A stretch of DNA of 11,944 bases from JBMOLK01 sp049325575. GTDB lineage: Bacteria; Bacillota; Clostridia; Acetivibrionales; Acetivibrionaceae. The stretch lies in assembly GCA_049325575.1 (NCBI GenBank), contig JBMOLK010000166.1:1-11944 (forward strand), given 5' to 3'. The position numbers were made by a program, and so were the translations under genes. Each line of letters opens with the position of its first letter. Position 1 is the stretch's first letter. Of this stretch, positions 1-7,004 are shown one piece after another. The notes below the pieces were generated by a model. That model did no database searches, was not told the origin of the DNA, and was given only the letters and a program-made list of their open reading frames with translations.

Positions 1-304
1 AGTCATTATCGTTTATATTGATAACAATTGCAGGTATTTCCTTAAGTCCTGCCATGGTAGCAGCTCGAAGTCTCCTCTCTCCGGCTACCAGCTCATACAT
101 GTTTGTTGATATTTTTCTTACATTGATAGGTTGAATTACTCCGTACTGTTTTATTGATTCACAAAGTTCTTCTAAAGAAATTTTGTTGAATTGTTTTCTG
201 GGTTGATAGGGGTTCGGTCTAATACTGTCAATATTCACGTAGGTAATGTTTTTTAACTCTTCTGTTTTTTCAGGCTTTGCAATTTGTAATCTGTTCTCTA
301 ACAT
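1..304 (-). CDS. noc: ParB/Noc-family DNA-binding CTPase, N-terminal part (runs off left edge)
   Basis: The first 101 codons of a ParB-superfamily protein are present; the rest lies beyond base 1. ParB-like proteins bind palindromic sites and load as CTP-dependent sliding clamps. ParB (Spo0J) acts in chromosome segregation, while Noc blocks division over the nucleoid. The N-terminal ParB fold shows NPYQPR at residues 31-36, GVIQPI at 55-60 and the CTP-binding GERRLRA motif at 75-81, all family hallmarks. The ATG at 302-304 follows AAAGGATGG with about 6-7 nt spacing. Position directly after rsmG in the mnmE-mnmG-rsmG block is where B. subtilis carries noc, followed by soj-spo0J, so Noc is the contextual call. 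The N-terminus does not clearly resemble the amphipathic membrane-targeting helix of B. subtilis Noc, and the helix-turn-helix that sets site specificity is not in view. Noc versus ParB therefore stays open; membership of the family is secure. Confidence 0.85.
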   Translation of the reverse strand, partial: MLENRLQIAKPEKTEELKNITYVNIDSIRPNPYQPRKQFNKISLEELCESIKQYGVIQPINVRKISTNMYELVAGERRLRAATMAGLKEIPAIVININDND

Positions 305-479
305 AGGGCACCATCCTTTGTAAATTTATTGTATTTATCATTTGTTAAAGTAAAATTAACTTTACAAACTTAACCAATATTAATTTCATAAAGGACATAT
401 TCGCCCGTAACTTTTTAATTCCTCTTTTTTAAAATAAGAATCGTTCGTCCAAATGCGCTATATTACTGCATTTTACCGC

Positions 480-1214
480 TTATATCAAAGGATCTTTTGA
501 TACTTTACCAGACTTTCTTGGATATTTTGTCGGTGTTTGTCGAAACTTTTTTACCACTACGACATTTCTTTTTATATCGCTAGAAGGAAGAACAAACTCT
601 TTAACATCTTCTATCTTTCCTCCAAGTATATCCAGGGCTTTTTTAGAATTGTCAATTTCCTCTGTGCTGCTTCCCTTCATGGCAATAAAGTATCCTCCTA
701 CTTTAACAAAAGGTAAACAATACTCCAATAAAACAGGCAAGTTGGCCACAGCTCTTGCACAGGCTATATCAAATTGCTCTCTATAGTCTGCTGCCACCCC
801 TTTATCTTCTGCCCTTGAATGTACTGCCTTTATTTCTTTAAGGCCAAGTTCCTTTATTACTTGGTCTAAAAACTTTATCCTTTTTTCAAGTGAGTCAAGC
901 AAAGTTACCTTAAGATCAGGAAACACTATTTTAAGTGGTATCCCGGGAAAACCTGCACCTGTTCCTACATCTATAAGCTTTGTACCTCTGTCTTTGATAA
1001 ACGGCGCAATGCTCAATGAGTCAATAAAATGCTTTATAATAATTTCCTTATCATCTTCTATTGCAGTTAAGTTTATTTTTTCATTCCATTCTTTTAAAAT
1101 ATCCTTATACTTAAAAAATTTGCCTGCTTGTTCTTCACCTAGCACAATATCAAACTTTGATGATCCCTCTAATAAAAGTTCTTTCAAACCAAGATCCTCT
1201 TTTTCCACTTTCAT
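480..1214 (-). CDS. rsmG: 16S rRNA (guanine-527-N7)-methyltransferase RsmG (GidB)
   Basis: Class I SAM-dependent methyltransferase that makes m7G527 (E. coli numbering) in 16S rRNA of the small subunit. With the ATG at 1214 the product is 244 aa, close to the usual 210-240. Visible motifs are WNEKINLT (about residues 43-50), the SAM-binding DVGTGAGFPG (82-91), ARAVA (153-157) and the C-terminal KYPRKSG (230-236), all typical of RsmG. The start is uncertain. The frame stays open upstream to a TTG at 1283 without a convincing ribosome binding site. ATG 1223, ATG 1214 and GTG 1208 are all possible: GGAG lies 3 nt before ATG 1214 and 9 nt before GTG 1208, so GTG 1208 has the best spacing. It follows mnmG in the same direction with an untranslated gap of about 180 nt, and precedes the noc/parB gene. 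Confidence 0.93.
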   Translation of the reverse strand: MKVEKEDLGLKELLLEGSSKFDIVLGEEQAGKFFKYKDILKEWNEKINLTAIEDDKEIIIKHFIDSLSIAPFIKDRGTKLIDVGTGAGFPGIPLKIVFPDLKVTLLDSLEKRIKFLDQVIKELGLKEIKAVHSRAEDKGVAADYREQFDIACARAVANLPVLLEYCLPFVKVGGYFIAMKGSSTEEIDNSKKALDILGGKIEDVKEFVLPSSDIKRNVVVVKKFRQTPTKYPRKSGKVSKDPLI

Positions 1215-1399
1215 ACTCTCCATTCGTAATTTACTTTTGTAACCTGTGAAATAGGATTGCTGAAGTAAAGCTTCACTGGCCAAAGAAGGAATACTTCCAG
1301 GTGAGAAAATCCGGCTTACGGGAACACTAAAAATAATAGAAGGATTTTTTCACTGGCTTTAAAGCTTTATGGAAGTAACCTCTTTCACAGTTTAAAACT

Positions 1400-3307
1400 T
1401 TACTTATTTATTTCGTTGAAATTTCTTCCTCTATTTTGCTCCAAAAAGATTAAGAGCACTGAAATATCTGAAGGAGACACTCCCGAAATCCTTGATGCCT
1501 GTCCTACCGATTCGGGCTTAACCTTATTTAGCTTCTGCCTTGCCTCAAGCCTTAAGCCCTTTATCTCATCATAATCTATATTTTTACTAAGCTTTCTTCC
1601 TTCAAGCTTTTTAAACTGCTCAATCTGGAGCATCTGCCTTTTAATATAGCCTTCATACTTTACCGATATGGAGACCTGTTCTCTAACTGAAAAGCTTAAA
1701 TCAGGCCTGTCCTCATCAATTTCTCCAAGAGCATCATAATCAAGTTCCGGCCTTCTTAAAAGGTCACTAAGCTTTACTCCGCTCTTAATTGGTGTACTGC
1801 CCCTCTCTTCAAGGAACTTATTTACCTTCTCACTAGGAGGAATGTTTGTCTTATCAAGCCTTTTTACCTCTTCTTCAATTTGCCTTCTCTTTTCTTCAAA
1901 TTTTTGGTTTCTTTCTTCACTTATCAAACCAATTTTATAGCCGATAGGAGTAAGCCTTAAATCAGCATTGTCCTGCCTTAGGTAGAGTCTGTATTCCGAC
2001 CTTGAAGTCATCATTCTATATGGTTCACTTGTACCTTTTGTAACCAGGTCGTCTATCAATACCCCTATATAGGCCTCCGATCTGTCTAATATAAGAGGTT
2101 CTTCACCTTTTATTTTTTGTGCGGCATTTATTCCTGCCACAACGCCCTGGGCAGCAGCCTCTTCATACCCTGAGCTTCCGTTGATCTGTCCTGCAGAGAA
2201 AAGACCGTCAACATTCCTTAACTCCAACGAAAGCTTTAGCTCTGTAGGATTTATGCAGTCATATTCTATAGCATAGGCATTTCTCATTACCGATACATTT
2301 TCAAGCCCCGGAAGGGTCCTCATCATTTGTATCTGAACATCTTCAGGAAGGCTTGTGGACATACCCTGCAAATACATCTCCTGAGTATTTAAGCCCATGG
2401 GTTCAACAAATATCTGGTGGCTTTCCTTCTCTGCAAATCTTACAACCTTATCCTCTATGGATGGACAATACCTTGGCCCGATACCTTCAATCATTCCGCC
2501 AAACAGCGGAGATCTGTGAAGGTTTTCTTTAATAATCCTGTGGGTTTCACTGTTTGTATAGGTAAGATAGCAGGATATCTGTTCTTTTTGAATCTCTTCG
2601 GTTTCAAAGGAAAAAGGGACTATCCTTTCATCGCCGGGCTGCTCTTCCAGCTTGGAAAAATCAATGCTCCTTTTATTTAGCCTGGCAGGTGTACCTGTTT
2701 TAAATCTTAACAACTCAATTCCCAATTCCTTCAAACTATCCGATAGTTTGTTTGCAGGAAAAAGCCCGTCAGGTCCCCCACTGTAGCTTATGTCCCCGAT
2801 AATAATTTTTGCTTTTAAATAAGTTCCGGTGGTCAGTACAGCAGCCTTACATTTATAAATTGCACCGGTATGAGTTTTTACACCGGTAATTCTTCTTTTG
2901 CCTTCATATTCCTCCGTAAGCAGTTCAATGACTTCAGCCTGTTTTACATCAAGGTTGTCCTGCTTTTCAAGAGTATTTTTCATCTCAATCTGATAGCTTC
3001 TTCTATCTACCTGCGCTCTTAAGGAGAATACTGCGGGACCTTTTGCAGAATTTAAAATTTTGGATTGAATAAGTGTTTTGTCGGTGTTTTTACCCATCTC
3101 ACCGCCCAAAGCATCTATCTCCCTTACAAGATGCCCTTTTGCTGTTCCCCCTACGCTTGGATTACAGGGCATGTTTGCTATGCTGTCCAAATTGATTGCA
3201 AAAACTACCGTATTCATGCCAAGCCTTGCTGATGCAAGTGCCGCCTCACACCCTGCATGTCCAGCTCCTACAACTGCAACATCATACTCACCTGCTATAA
3301 ACTCCAT
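1400..3307 (-). CDS. mnmG: tRNA uridine-5-carboxymethylaminomethyl modification enzyme MnmG (GidA)
   Basis: FAD-dependent subunit of the MnmEG complex, which installs the (carboxymethyl)aminomethyl group at C5 of wobble U34 in tRNAs reading two-family-box codons; it uses methylene-tetrahydrofolate and NADH in the cytoplasm. The 635-aa length is normal. The N-terminal Rossmann FAD motif GAGHAG is at residues 14-19, and MPCNPSVGG (46-54) contains conserved Cys48. GPRYCPSIEDK (277-287) contains Cys281, matching the second conserved cysteine. The family signature GQINGSSGYEEAAAQG is at 373-388, and the C-terminal helical domain for MnmE/tRNA binding ends in GVSPSDISVLLIFL. The ATG at 3307 is preceded by GGAAGGGA about 6 nt upstream. 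It lies 32 nt after mnmE in the same direction, consistent with co-transcription of the two partners. No anomaly was seen. Confidence 0.97.
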   Translation of the reverse strand: MEFIAGEYDVAVVGAGHAGCEAALASARLGMNTVVFAINLDSIANMPCNPSVGGTAKGHLVREIDALGGEMGKNTDKTLIQSKILNSAKGPAVFSLRAQVDRRSYQIEMKNTLEKQDNLDVKQAEVIELLTEEYEGKRRITGVKTHTGAIYKCKAAVLTTGTYLKAKIIIGDISYSGGPDGLFPANKLSDSLKELGIELLRFKTGTPARLNKRSIDFSKLEEQPGDERIVPFSFETEEIQKEQISCYLTYTNSETHRIIKENLHRSPLFGGMIEGIGPRYCPSIEDKVVRFAEKESHQIFVEPMGLNTQEMYLQGMSTSLPEDVQIQMMRTLPGLENVSVMRNAYAIEYDCINPTELKLSLELRNVDGLFSAGQINGSSGYEEAAAQGVVAGINAAQKIKGEEPLILDRSEAYIGVLIDDLVTKGTSEPYRMMTSRSEYRLYLRQDNADLRLTPIGYKIGLISEERNQKFEEKRRQIEEEVKRLDKTNIPPSEKVNKFLEERGSTPIKSGVKLSDLLRRPELDYDALGEIDEDRPDLSFSVREQVSISVKYEGYIKRQMLQIEQFKKLEGRKLSKNIDYDEIKGLRLEARQKLNKVKPESVGQASRISGVSPSDISVLLIFLEQNRGRNFNEINK

Positions 3308-3339
3308 AAACTATCCCTTCCATTAAATAATATCGTATT

Positions 3340-4719
3340 TTATTTACCCAGACAGAATCTGCTGAAAATCTCGTGCATCACATCTTCCTTAACAGATTCA
3401 CCGGTAATTTGTCCTAAATAATCCGCTGCATTTATTATATCTATTGTTATAAGATCTAAAGGCATTCCGCCATCAATTGCTTTTACTGCCTCATCTATAC
3501 TGGATATTGCCTTATCAATCAAGCTTTTATGCCGTACATTGGTCAATAAAACCTCATTATTGAGGTTCACTTCACCTTTTACGAAAAGTTCGGTTATTGC
3601 ATCTCCCAGCTCTTCCATTCCTATATCTTCTTTTAGTGACGTCTTGATATATTTCTTCCCTTTTAGAGAATTTTCAATGTTTTTGATTTCTTTAGGGCTT
3701 ACAAGATCAATTTTATTTATAAGAACAATTACCTTTTTATCTTCTATCCTATCTAAAATCCTGGTATCTTCCTCACTAAGACCCCTTTCTACATCTATCA
3801 TCATAATGATAAGATCTGCATCATCTATAGCCTTATGGGCTTTCTCAACACCTATTCTTTCCACAACATCCTGTGTTTCCCTTATTCCTGCCGTATCAAT
3901 TATCCTAACGGGTATGCCGTTTACATTTACATACTCCTCAATTATGTCCCGGGTAGTGCCGGGTATATCTGTTACAATAGCCCTGTTTTTCCCGGACAGC
4001 TCATTTAATAAAGAGGATTTTCCTACATTGGGCCTTCCTATTATTACTGCATCAATACCTTCTCTTATAATTCTTCCTTTTTCAAAGCCTTTAATAATAT
4101 TATAGAGCTTTTCTTTTACTTCCTTTATTTCCTTGTAAATCTTCTGGCCGGTGATCTCCTCAACATCGTGCTCCGGGTAGTCCACTGTAACTTCTATATG
4201 CGCCAATAATTCAATAAGCTTGCTCCTGGCTTCCTTTAATCTTCGGGAAAGTTTTCCCTCCAGCTGGTTAACTGCAGCCCTGGAGCTTTCATTTGTTTTT
4301 GAGTTTATAAGGTCGATTACTGCCTCTGCCTGAGATAAATCAATTCTTCCGTTAAGAAATGCCCTTTTGGTAAACTCACCTGGTTCTGCCAGCCTGGCGC
4401 CTTGATTTACCACCAGCTCCAATATGTTTTTTAAGACTACCATTCCGCCATGGCAGTTAATTTCTACAACGTCTTCTTTAGTAAAGGTATTTGGTTTTTT
4501 CATTTTTGCAATAAGAACCTCGTCAACGGTATCGCCGCTTTTTGGATCAATAATTTTTCCATGGCTTATTGTATGTGTCTTAAGCTGCTCAAAATCTTTC
4601 TTACCTTTAAATATCTTTTGGGCAATCTCAAATGCATTCTCTCCACTGATCCTTATGATTCCAATACCACCTGTACCTTGAGGTGTAGATATTGCAGCTA
4701 TTGTGTCCTCTTTATACAT
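3340..4719 (-). CDS. mnmE: tRNA modification GTPase MnmE (TrmE)
   Basis: Dimeric, potassium-activated GTPase that binds the folate one-carbon donor and works with MnmG on wobble U34 of tRNA. From the ATG at 4719 it is 459 aa, the usual size. The N-terminal folate-binding domain begins YKEDTIAAIST. The G domain is inserted in a helical domain: P-loop GRPNVGKS (228-235), G2 IPGTTRD (252-258), G3 DTAG (275-278) and G4 NKID (335-338). The C-terminal FCLGK (455-459) carries the catalytic-site cysteine of the C(I/L/V)GK motif. The frame is open five codons further to a TTG at 4734, but that TTG overlaps the strong GGAGG lying 8 nt before ATG 4719, so ATG 4719 is the start. It is separated from khpB by about 190 nt with a terminator-like hairpin, and closely followed by mnmG. 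Confidence 0.97.
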   Translation of the reverse strand: MYKEDTIAAISTPQGTGGIGIIRISGENAFEIAQKIFKGKKDFEQLKTHTISHGKIIDPKSGDTVDEVLIAKMKKPNTFTKEDVVEINCHGGMVVLKNILELVVNQGARLAEPGEFTKRAFLNGRIDLSQAEAVIDLINSKTNESSRAAVNQLEGKLSRRLKEARSKLIELLAHIEVTVDYPEHDVEEITGQKIYKEIKEVKEKLYNIIKGFEKGRIIREGIDAVIIGRPNVGKSSLLNELSGKNRAIVTDIPGTTRDIIEEYVNVNGIPVRIIDTAGIRETQDVVERIGVEKAHKAIDDADLIIMMIDVERGLSEEDTRILDRIEDKKVIVLINKIDLVSPKEIKNIENSLKGKKYIKTSLKEDIGMEELGDAITELFVKGEVNLNNEVLLTNVRHKSLIDKAISSIDEAVKAIDGGMPLDLITIDIINAADYLGQITGESVKEDVMHEIFSRFCLGK

Positions 4720-4800
4720 CAAATCTTCCTCCAAAAAGGAAACATATTTCCCTAGGATTTATTAAAAATTATGCCTTTATCATTTCACTCCAAGAGACCG

Positions 4801-4833
4801 AAAAATGGTTCAAGAAATAATTATCCTGAACCA
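4801..4833 (-). terminator. Probable intrinsic terminator downstream of khpB
   Basis: On the minus strand TGGTTCA pairs with TGAACCA (4833-4827 with 4812-4806), a perfect 7-bp stem with a 14-nt AT-rich loop, followed at once by TTTTT (4805-4801). It lies about 80 nt past the khpB stop and about 80 nt before the mnmE start. It would end, or partly attenuate, the transcript arriving from yidC-khpB. The stem is short and only moderately GC-rich, so termination may be leaky. Confidence 0.55.
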
Positions 4834-4912
4834 CTCTTAGTATATACCTAATATTATAAATATAATCTTGATCTTTGTCATCAATACTTCCTATAAGAAA
4901 ATTACTATTGTC

Positions 4913-5533
4913 TTACTTAAGAGCAATTATCACTTTTCTATTAGGTTCTTCACCTACGCTATAGGTTTCCACATATTTGTGATTTTGAAGGGATGAATGA
5001 ATTACCCTTCTTTCATATGGATTCATAGGTTCAAGAGTAATATTCTTTTTGTATTTTATTACCCTGTCAGCTAACCTGTTTGCCAGCTTTACCAATGTTT
5101 CTTCTCTTTTTTGCCTATAGTTTTCAATATCAATTACTACTCTTTTATAATCTTCCTTGCTTTTATTGATAACAAGACTGGTCAAATACTGAAGAGAGTC
5201 CAATGTTTCCCCTCTTCTGCCTATAACTATACCTATATCATCGCCCTGAATTTTTAAGAGAACAGAATCATCACTCTCTTCTACCAGGACGTCTGCTTCA
5301 ACTTTCATTTTACTGAACAAATCCAACAAAAATTTCTTTGCCTTCTCGCCGCTTGACTCTTTTATAGTAACTTTAACTTTAGCCTGTTTGGTTCCTATCA
5401 AACCAAATATGCCTTTAGTTCCTTCATCAACCACTTCTATATCAACACTGTCCCTATCGACATTTAACTCTAAAAGAGCAAGATCTATTGCTTCCTGTAC
5501 CGTCTTAGCGGATTTCTCAACACTGTATGGCAT
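4913..5533 (-). CDS. khpB: RNA-binding protein KhpB (Jag, SpoIIIJ-associated protein)
   Basis: Cytoplasmic RNA-binding protein that partners KhpA and, in several Firmicutes, affects cell elongation, division and sRNA-type regulation. The 206-aa protein shows the full three-domain layout. A Jag-N domain comes first (about 1-52) with the hallmark KGIFGLIG at 40-47. A KH domain (about 80-150) carries the GxxG loop in IGRRGETL at 104-111. A C-terminal R3H domain contains NPYERRVIHSSL at 171-182, with the Arg and His that name the domain. It directly follows yidC with a 9-nt gap, the standard pairing (spoIIIJ-jag). The only strong Shine-Dalgarno, AGGAGG, lies inside the last codons of yidC, 14 nt before the ATG at 5533. 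That is unusually far, and a stop codon immediately precedes the ATG, so no earlier in-frame start exists. A terminator-like hairpin follows the gene. Confidence 0.95.
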   Translation of the reverse strand: MPYSVEKSAKTVQEAIDLALLELNVDRDSVDIEVVDEGTKGIFGLIGTKQAKVKVTIKESSGEKAKKFLLDLFSKMKVEADVLVEESDDSVLLKIQGDDIGIVIGRRGETLDSLQYLTSLVINKSKEDYKRVVIDIENYRQKREETLVKLANRLADRVIKYKKNITLEPMNPYERRVIHSSLQNHKYVETYSVGEEPNRKVIIALK

Positions 5534-5542
5534 TTATCTAAC

Positions 5543-6358
5543 CTAGGCCTCCTTTTTTTTCATAATGAATTTGTTAATAAAGAACTGCTGGACTATTTGA
5601 AAAACATTACCTGTAAGCCAGTACAATCCCAAGCCTGCAGGGAATTGAAACGAAACAAACAAGGTCATTACCGGTGCCATAAGCATCATATTCTTTTGCA
5701 TTGCAGCACTCATATCATTTGCATTATTTTTATTATTCTTTAATCTCGGTGTTGCCATCTTTGTTGATAAATAAGTTGTAATAACTGCCAGTATAGGTAT
5801 TATTAAAAGCGGTAAATACTGAGCCATTTCAGGACCAAACAAATCACTGGGATTAAATTTTGGAACCAGCCCCAGATTTAATCCTAAAAACTCCAAATCT
5901 ATACCAGCTTGAGGCGCAGCCGGAATCTGTTCGTAAAAACCCTTTATCCTATCAGGTGCTGGTACTTTATCTATAAGGGTTTTTATTTCTTCTGCAGTTT
6001 TACCCAGCATATAAGTAAGCGGCTTACCTATTACATATATCAATGAAAAGAGTATGGGCATCTGTACCAGTATGGGCAAGCAGCCGCTTGCAGGGTTATA
6101 CTTGTGCTCCTGGTACATTTTCATCATTTCCTGGGTTTGTTTTTCCTTGTCATTTTTATATTTTCTCTGTATTTCTTGCATTAATGGCTGCAGTTCCTGC
6201 ATTTTAGCCGTCGACTTGTACTGCTTTATAGTCAAAGGTAACAGAGCCAATTTAATGAATATAGTAAATAATATTATTGCTACTCCGTAATTATGAAAAG
6301 CCAATTTGTCGTAAATAAAAAATAATATCTGTCCTAAAAATTGCGGTATAAAATTCAT
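5543..6358 (-). CDS. yidC: Membrane protein insertase YidC/Oxa1/SpoIIIJ
   Basis: Inserts and folds membrane proteins, alone or with SecYEG, in the cytoplasmic membrane. The 271-aa sequence has the Oxa1 core. Hydrophobic segments lie near residues 5-18, 24-43, 94-111, 181-199 and 225-257. A basic, amphipathic cytoplasmic hairpin (about 50-90, rich in Lys, Gln and Met) sits between the second and third. The motif SGCLPILVQMPI at 91-102 is characteristic. Unlike B. subtilis SpoIIIJ there is no lipobox signal peptide, as commonly seen in Clostridia. The conserved positive residue of the hydrophilic groove, Arg in B. subtilis and E. coli, appears to be Lys36 in TIFIKLALLPL. The tail FIMKKKEA is short and basic. 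The ATG at 6358 is preceded by AAGGGG about 11 nt and AAAGGA very close upstream. It lies between yidD (20 nt) and khpB (9 nt), the conserved order. Confidence 0.96.
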   Translation of the reverse strand: MNFIPQFLGQILFFIYDKLAFHNYGVAIILFTIFIKLALLPLTIKQYKSTAKMQELQPLMQEIQRKYKNDKEKQTQEMMKMYQEHKYNPASGCLPILVQMPILFSLIYVIGKPLTYMLGKTAEEIKTLIDKVPAPDRIKGFYEQIPAAPQAGIDLEFLGLNLGLVPKFNPSDLFGPEMAQYLPLLIIPILAVITTYLSTKMATPRLKNNKNNANDMSAAMQKNMMLMAPVMTLFVSFQFPAGLGLYWLTGNVFQIVQQFFINKFIMKKKEA

Positions 6359-6378
6359 TTCCTTTATTACCCCTTTTA

Positions 6379-6600
6379 TTATTTAACCGGATCATACCCT
6401 CCCGGGTGAAACGGATGACATTTCAGTATTCTTTTAAAGGCTTTAAAACTTCCTCTAATTATACCGTACTTATCAATAGCATCAACTGCATACTGCGAGC
6501 ATGTAGGATAAAACCTACAGCTTGGCACAGTTTTTAATGGAGATATCCATTTCTGGTACAATTTAATTATAAGTATTACCCATTTTTTAAACAATACCAT
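6379..6600 (-). CDS. yidD: Membrane protein insertion efficiency factor YidD
   Basis: Small membrane-associated protein that aids YidC-dependent insertion; its biochemical action is not settled. The 73-aa protein has the family pattern: an amphipathic N-terminal helix ending KLYQKWISPL, then SCRFYPTCSQYA (27-38) with two conserved cysteines, then RILKCHPFHPGGYDPV near the C-terminus with a third conserved cysteine. It overlaps the end of rnpA by 25 nt in another frame and precedes yidC by 20 nt, the standard arrangement. The start is doubtful. AGGAGA is only 1-2 nt before the ATG at 6600, but 8 nt before an in-frame TTG at 6594 (codon 3). Initiation at the TTG, giving 71 aa, fits ribosome spacing better. 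Family identity does not depend on this. Confidence 0.93.
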   Translation of the reverse strand: MVLFKKWVILIIKLYQKWISPLKTVPSCRFYPTCSQYAVDAIDKYGIIRGSFKAFKRILKCHPFHPGGYDPVK

Positions 6601-6941
6601 TTCTCCTGATCGAAAATGTTTAATTTTTTTAATAAAAATTTCATTTCCTTTTTAACATTTAAATAATCCGGCGTTTGATCACTGCTTCTTGCAACAAAAA
6701 CCAAATCATATCCAACCTTTATAAAACTTTCGTAGAACCTGTAGCTTTCTTTTATAAGCCTTCTTACCCTGTTCCTTTTAACACTTTTACCGAATTTCCT
6801 GCTCACTGTTATGCCTATTCTATTGGAGTCCGATCTGTTCGCAAATATATATAGCACCATGAATTTTCCTACAAAAAACTTACCTCTTTTATATAACCTT
6901 AGAAATTCGCTATTCTTTTTCAATGGAACAGTGTTTTTCAT
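6576..6941 (-). CDS. rnpA: Ribonuclease P protein component
   Basis: Protein subunit of RNase P, which assists the catalytic RNA (rnpB, not in this window) in removing 5' leaders from precursor tRNAs. It has 121 aa, a usual size, and is strongly basic. The N-terminal LKKNSEFLRLYKRGK is typical. The central FANRSDSNRIGITVSRKFGKS leads into the signature RNR motif, GKSVKRNRVRRLIKE at 51-65, which forms the RNA-binding helix. The ATG at 6941 is preceded by AAGGAG at about 5 nt. The gene is 61 nt downstream of rpmH, with a strong terminator-like hairpin between them, and its end overlaps yidD. Expression is therefore probably by read-through from the rpmH promoter, at a lower level than L34 (inference). 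Confidence 0.96.
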   Translation of the reverse strand: MKNTVPLKKNSEFLRLYKRGKFFVGKFMVLYIFANRSDSNRIGITVSRKFGKSVKRNRVRRLIKESYRFYESFIKVGYDLVFVARSSDQTPDYLNVKKEMKFLLKKLNIFDQEKWYCLKNG

Positions 6942-6977
6942 TGCTACTCCTTAAAAGAAAGTTTTTCAATAATTTAA

Positions 6978-7004
6978 ACAAAAAGACCACAATTATGCGG
7001 TCTT
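6978..7004 (-). terminator. Intrinsic terminator or attenuator overlapping the rpmH stop codon
   Basis: On the minus strand AAGACCGC (7004-6997) pairs with GTGGTCTT (6990-6983): eight base pairs including one G-U, with a 6-nt loop. It is followed by a T-run that merges with the stem end (6984-6980). The first two stem bases are the last two of the rpmH TAA, so hairpin and stop codon overlap. It lies between rpmH and rnpA and would make most transcripts monocistronic for rpmH, with some read-through into rnpA. It has the classic form of an intrinsic terminator. Confidence 0.75.

Noticed and set aside
451..473. AAATGC/GCATTT hairpin after rsmG as a terminator
   Set aside because: Only a 6-bp AT-rich stem with an 11-nt loop and no adequate T-run on the minus strand. 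No other gene or RNA was seen in 305-479.
1215..1283. N-terminal extension of rsmG from a TTG at 1283
   Set aside because: There is no good ribosome binding site, and the extra residues do not resemble RsmG N-termini; internal ATG/GTG codons near GGAG fit better.
3539..4105. Long open frame on the plus strand opposite mnmE (188 codons)
   Set aside because: It lies entirely antisense to a secure GTPase gene and its Ser/Ile/Phe-rich composition is that of a reverse-frame shadow. The other plus-strand frames opposite rsmG, mnmG, mnmE and yidC were rejected for the same reason.
4766..4793. Possible promoter for mnmE (TTGGAG-16-TAATTT, minus strand)
   Set aside because: Each hexamer matches only half of the consensus, no better than chance in AT-rich DNA.
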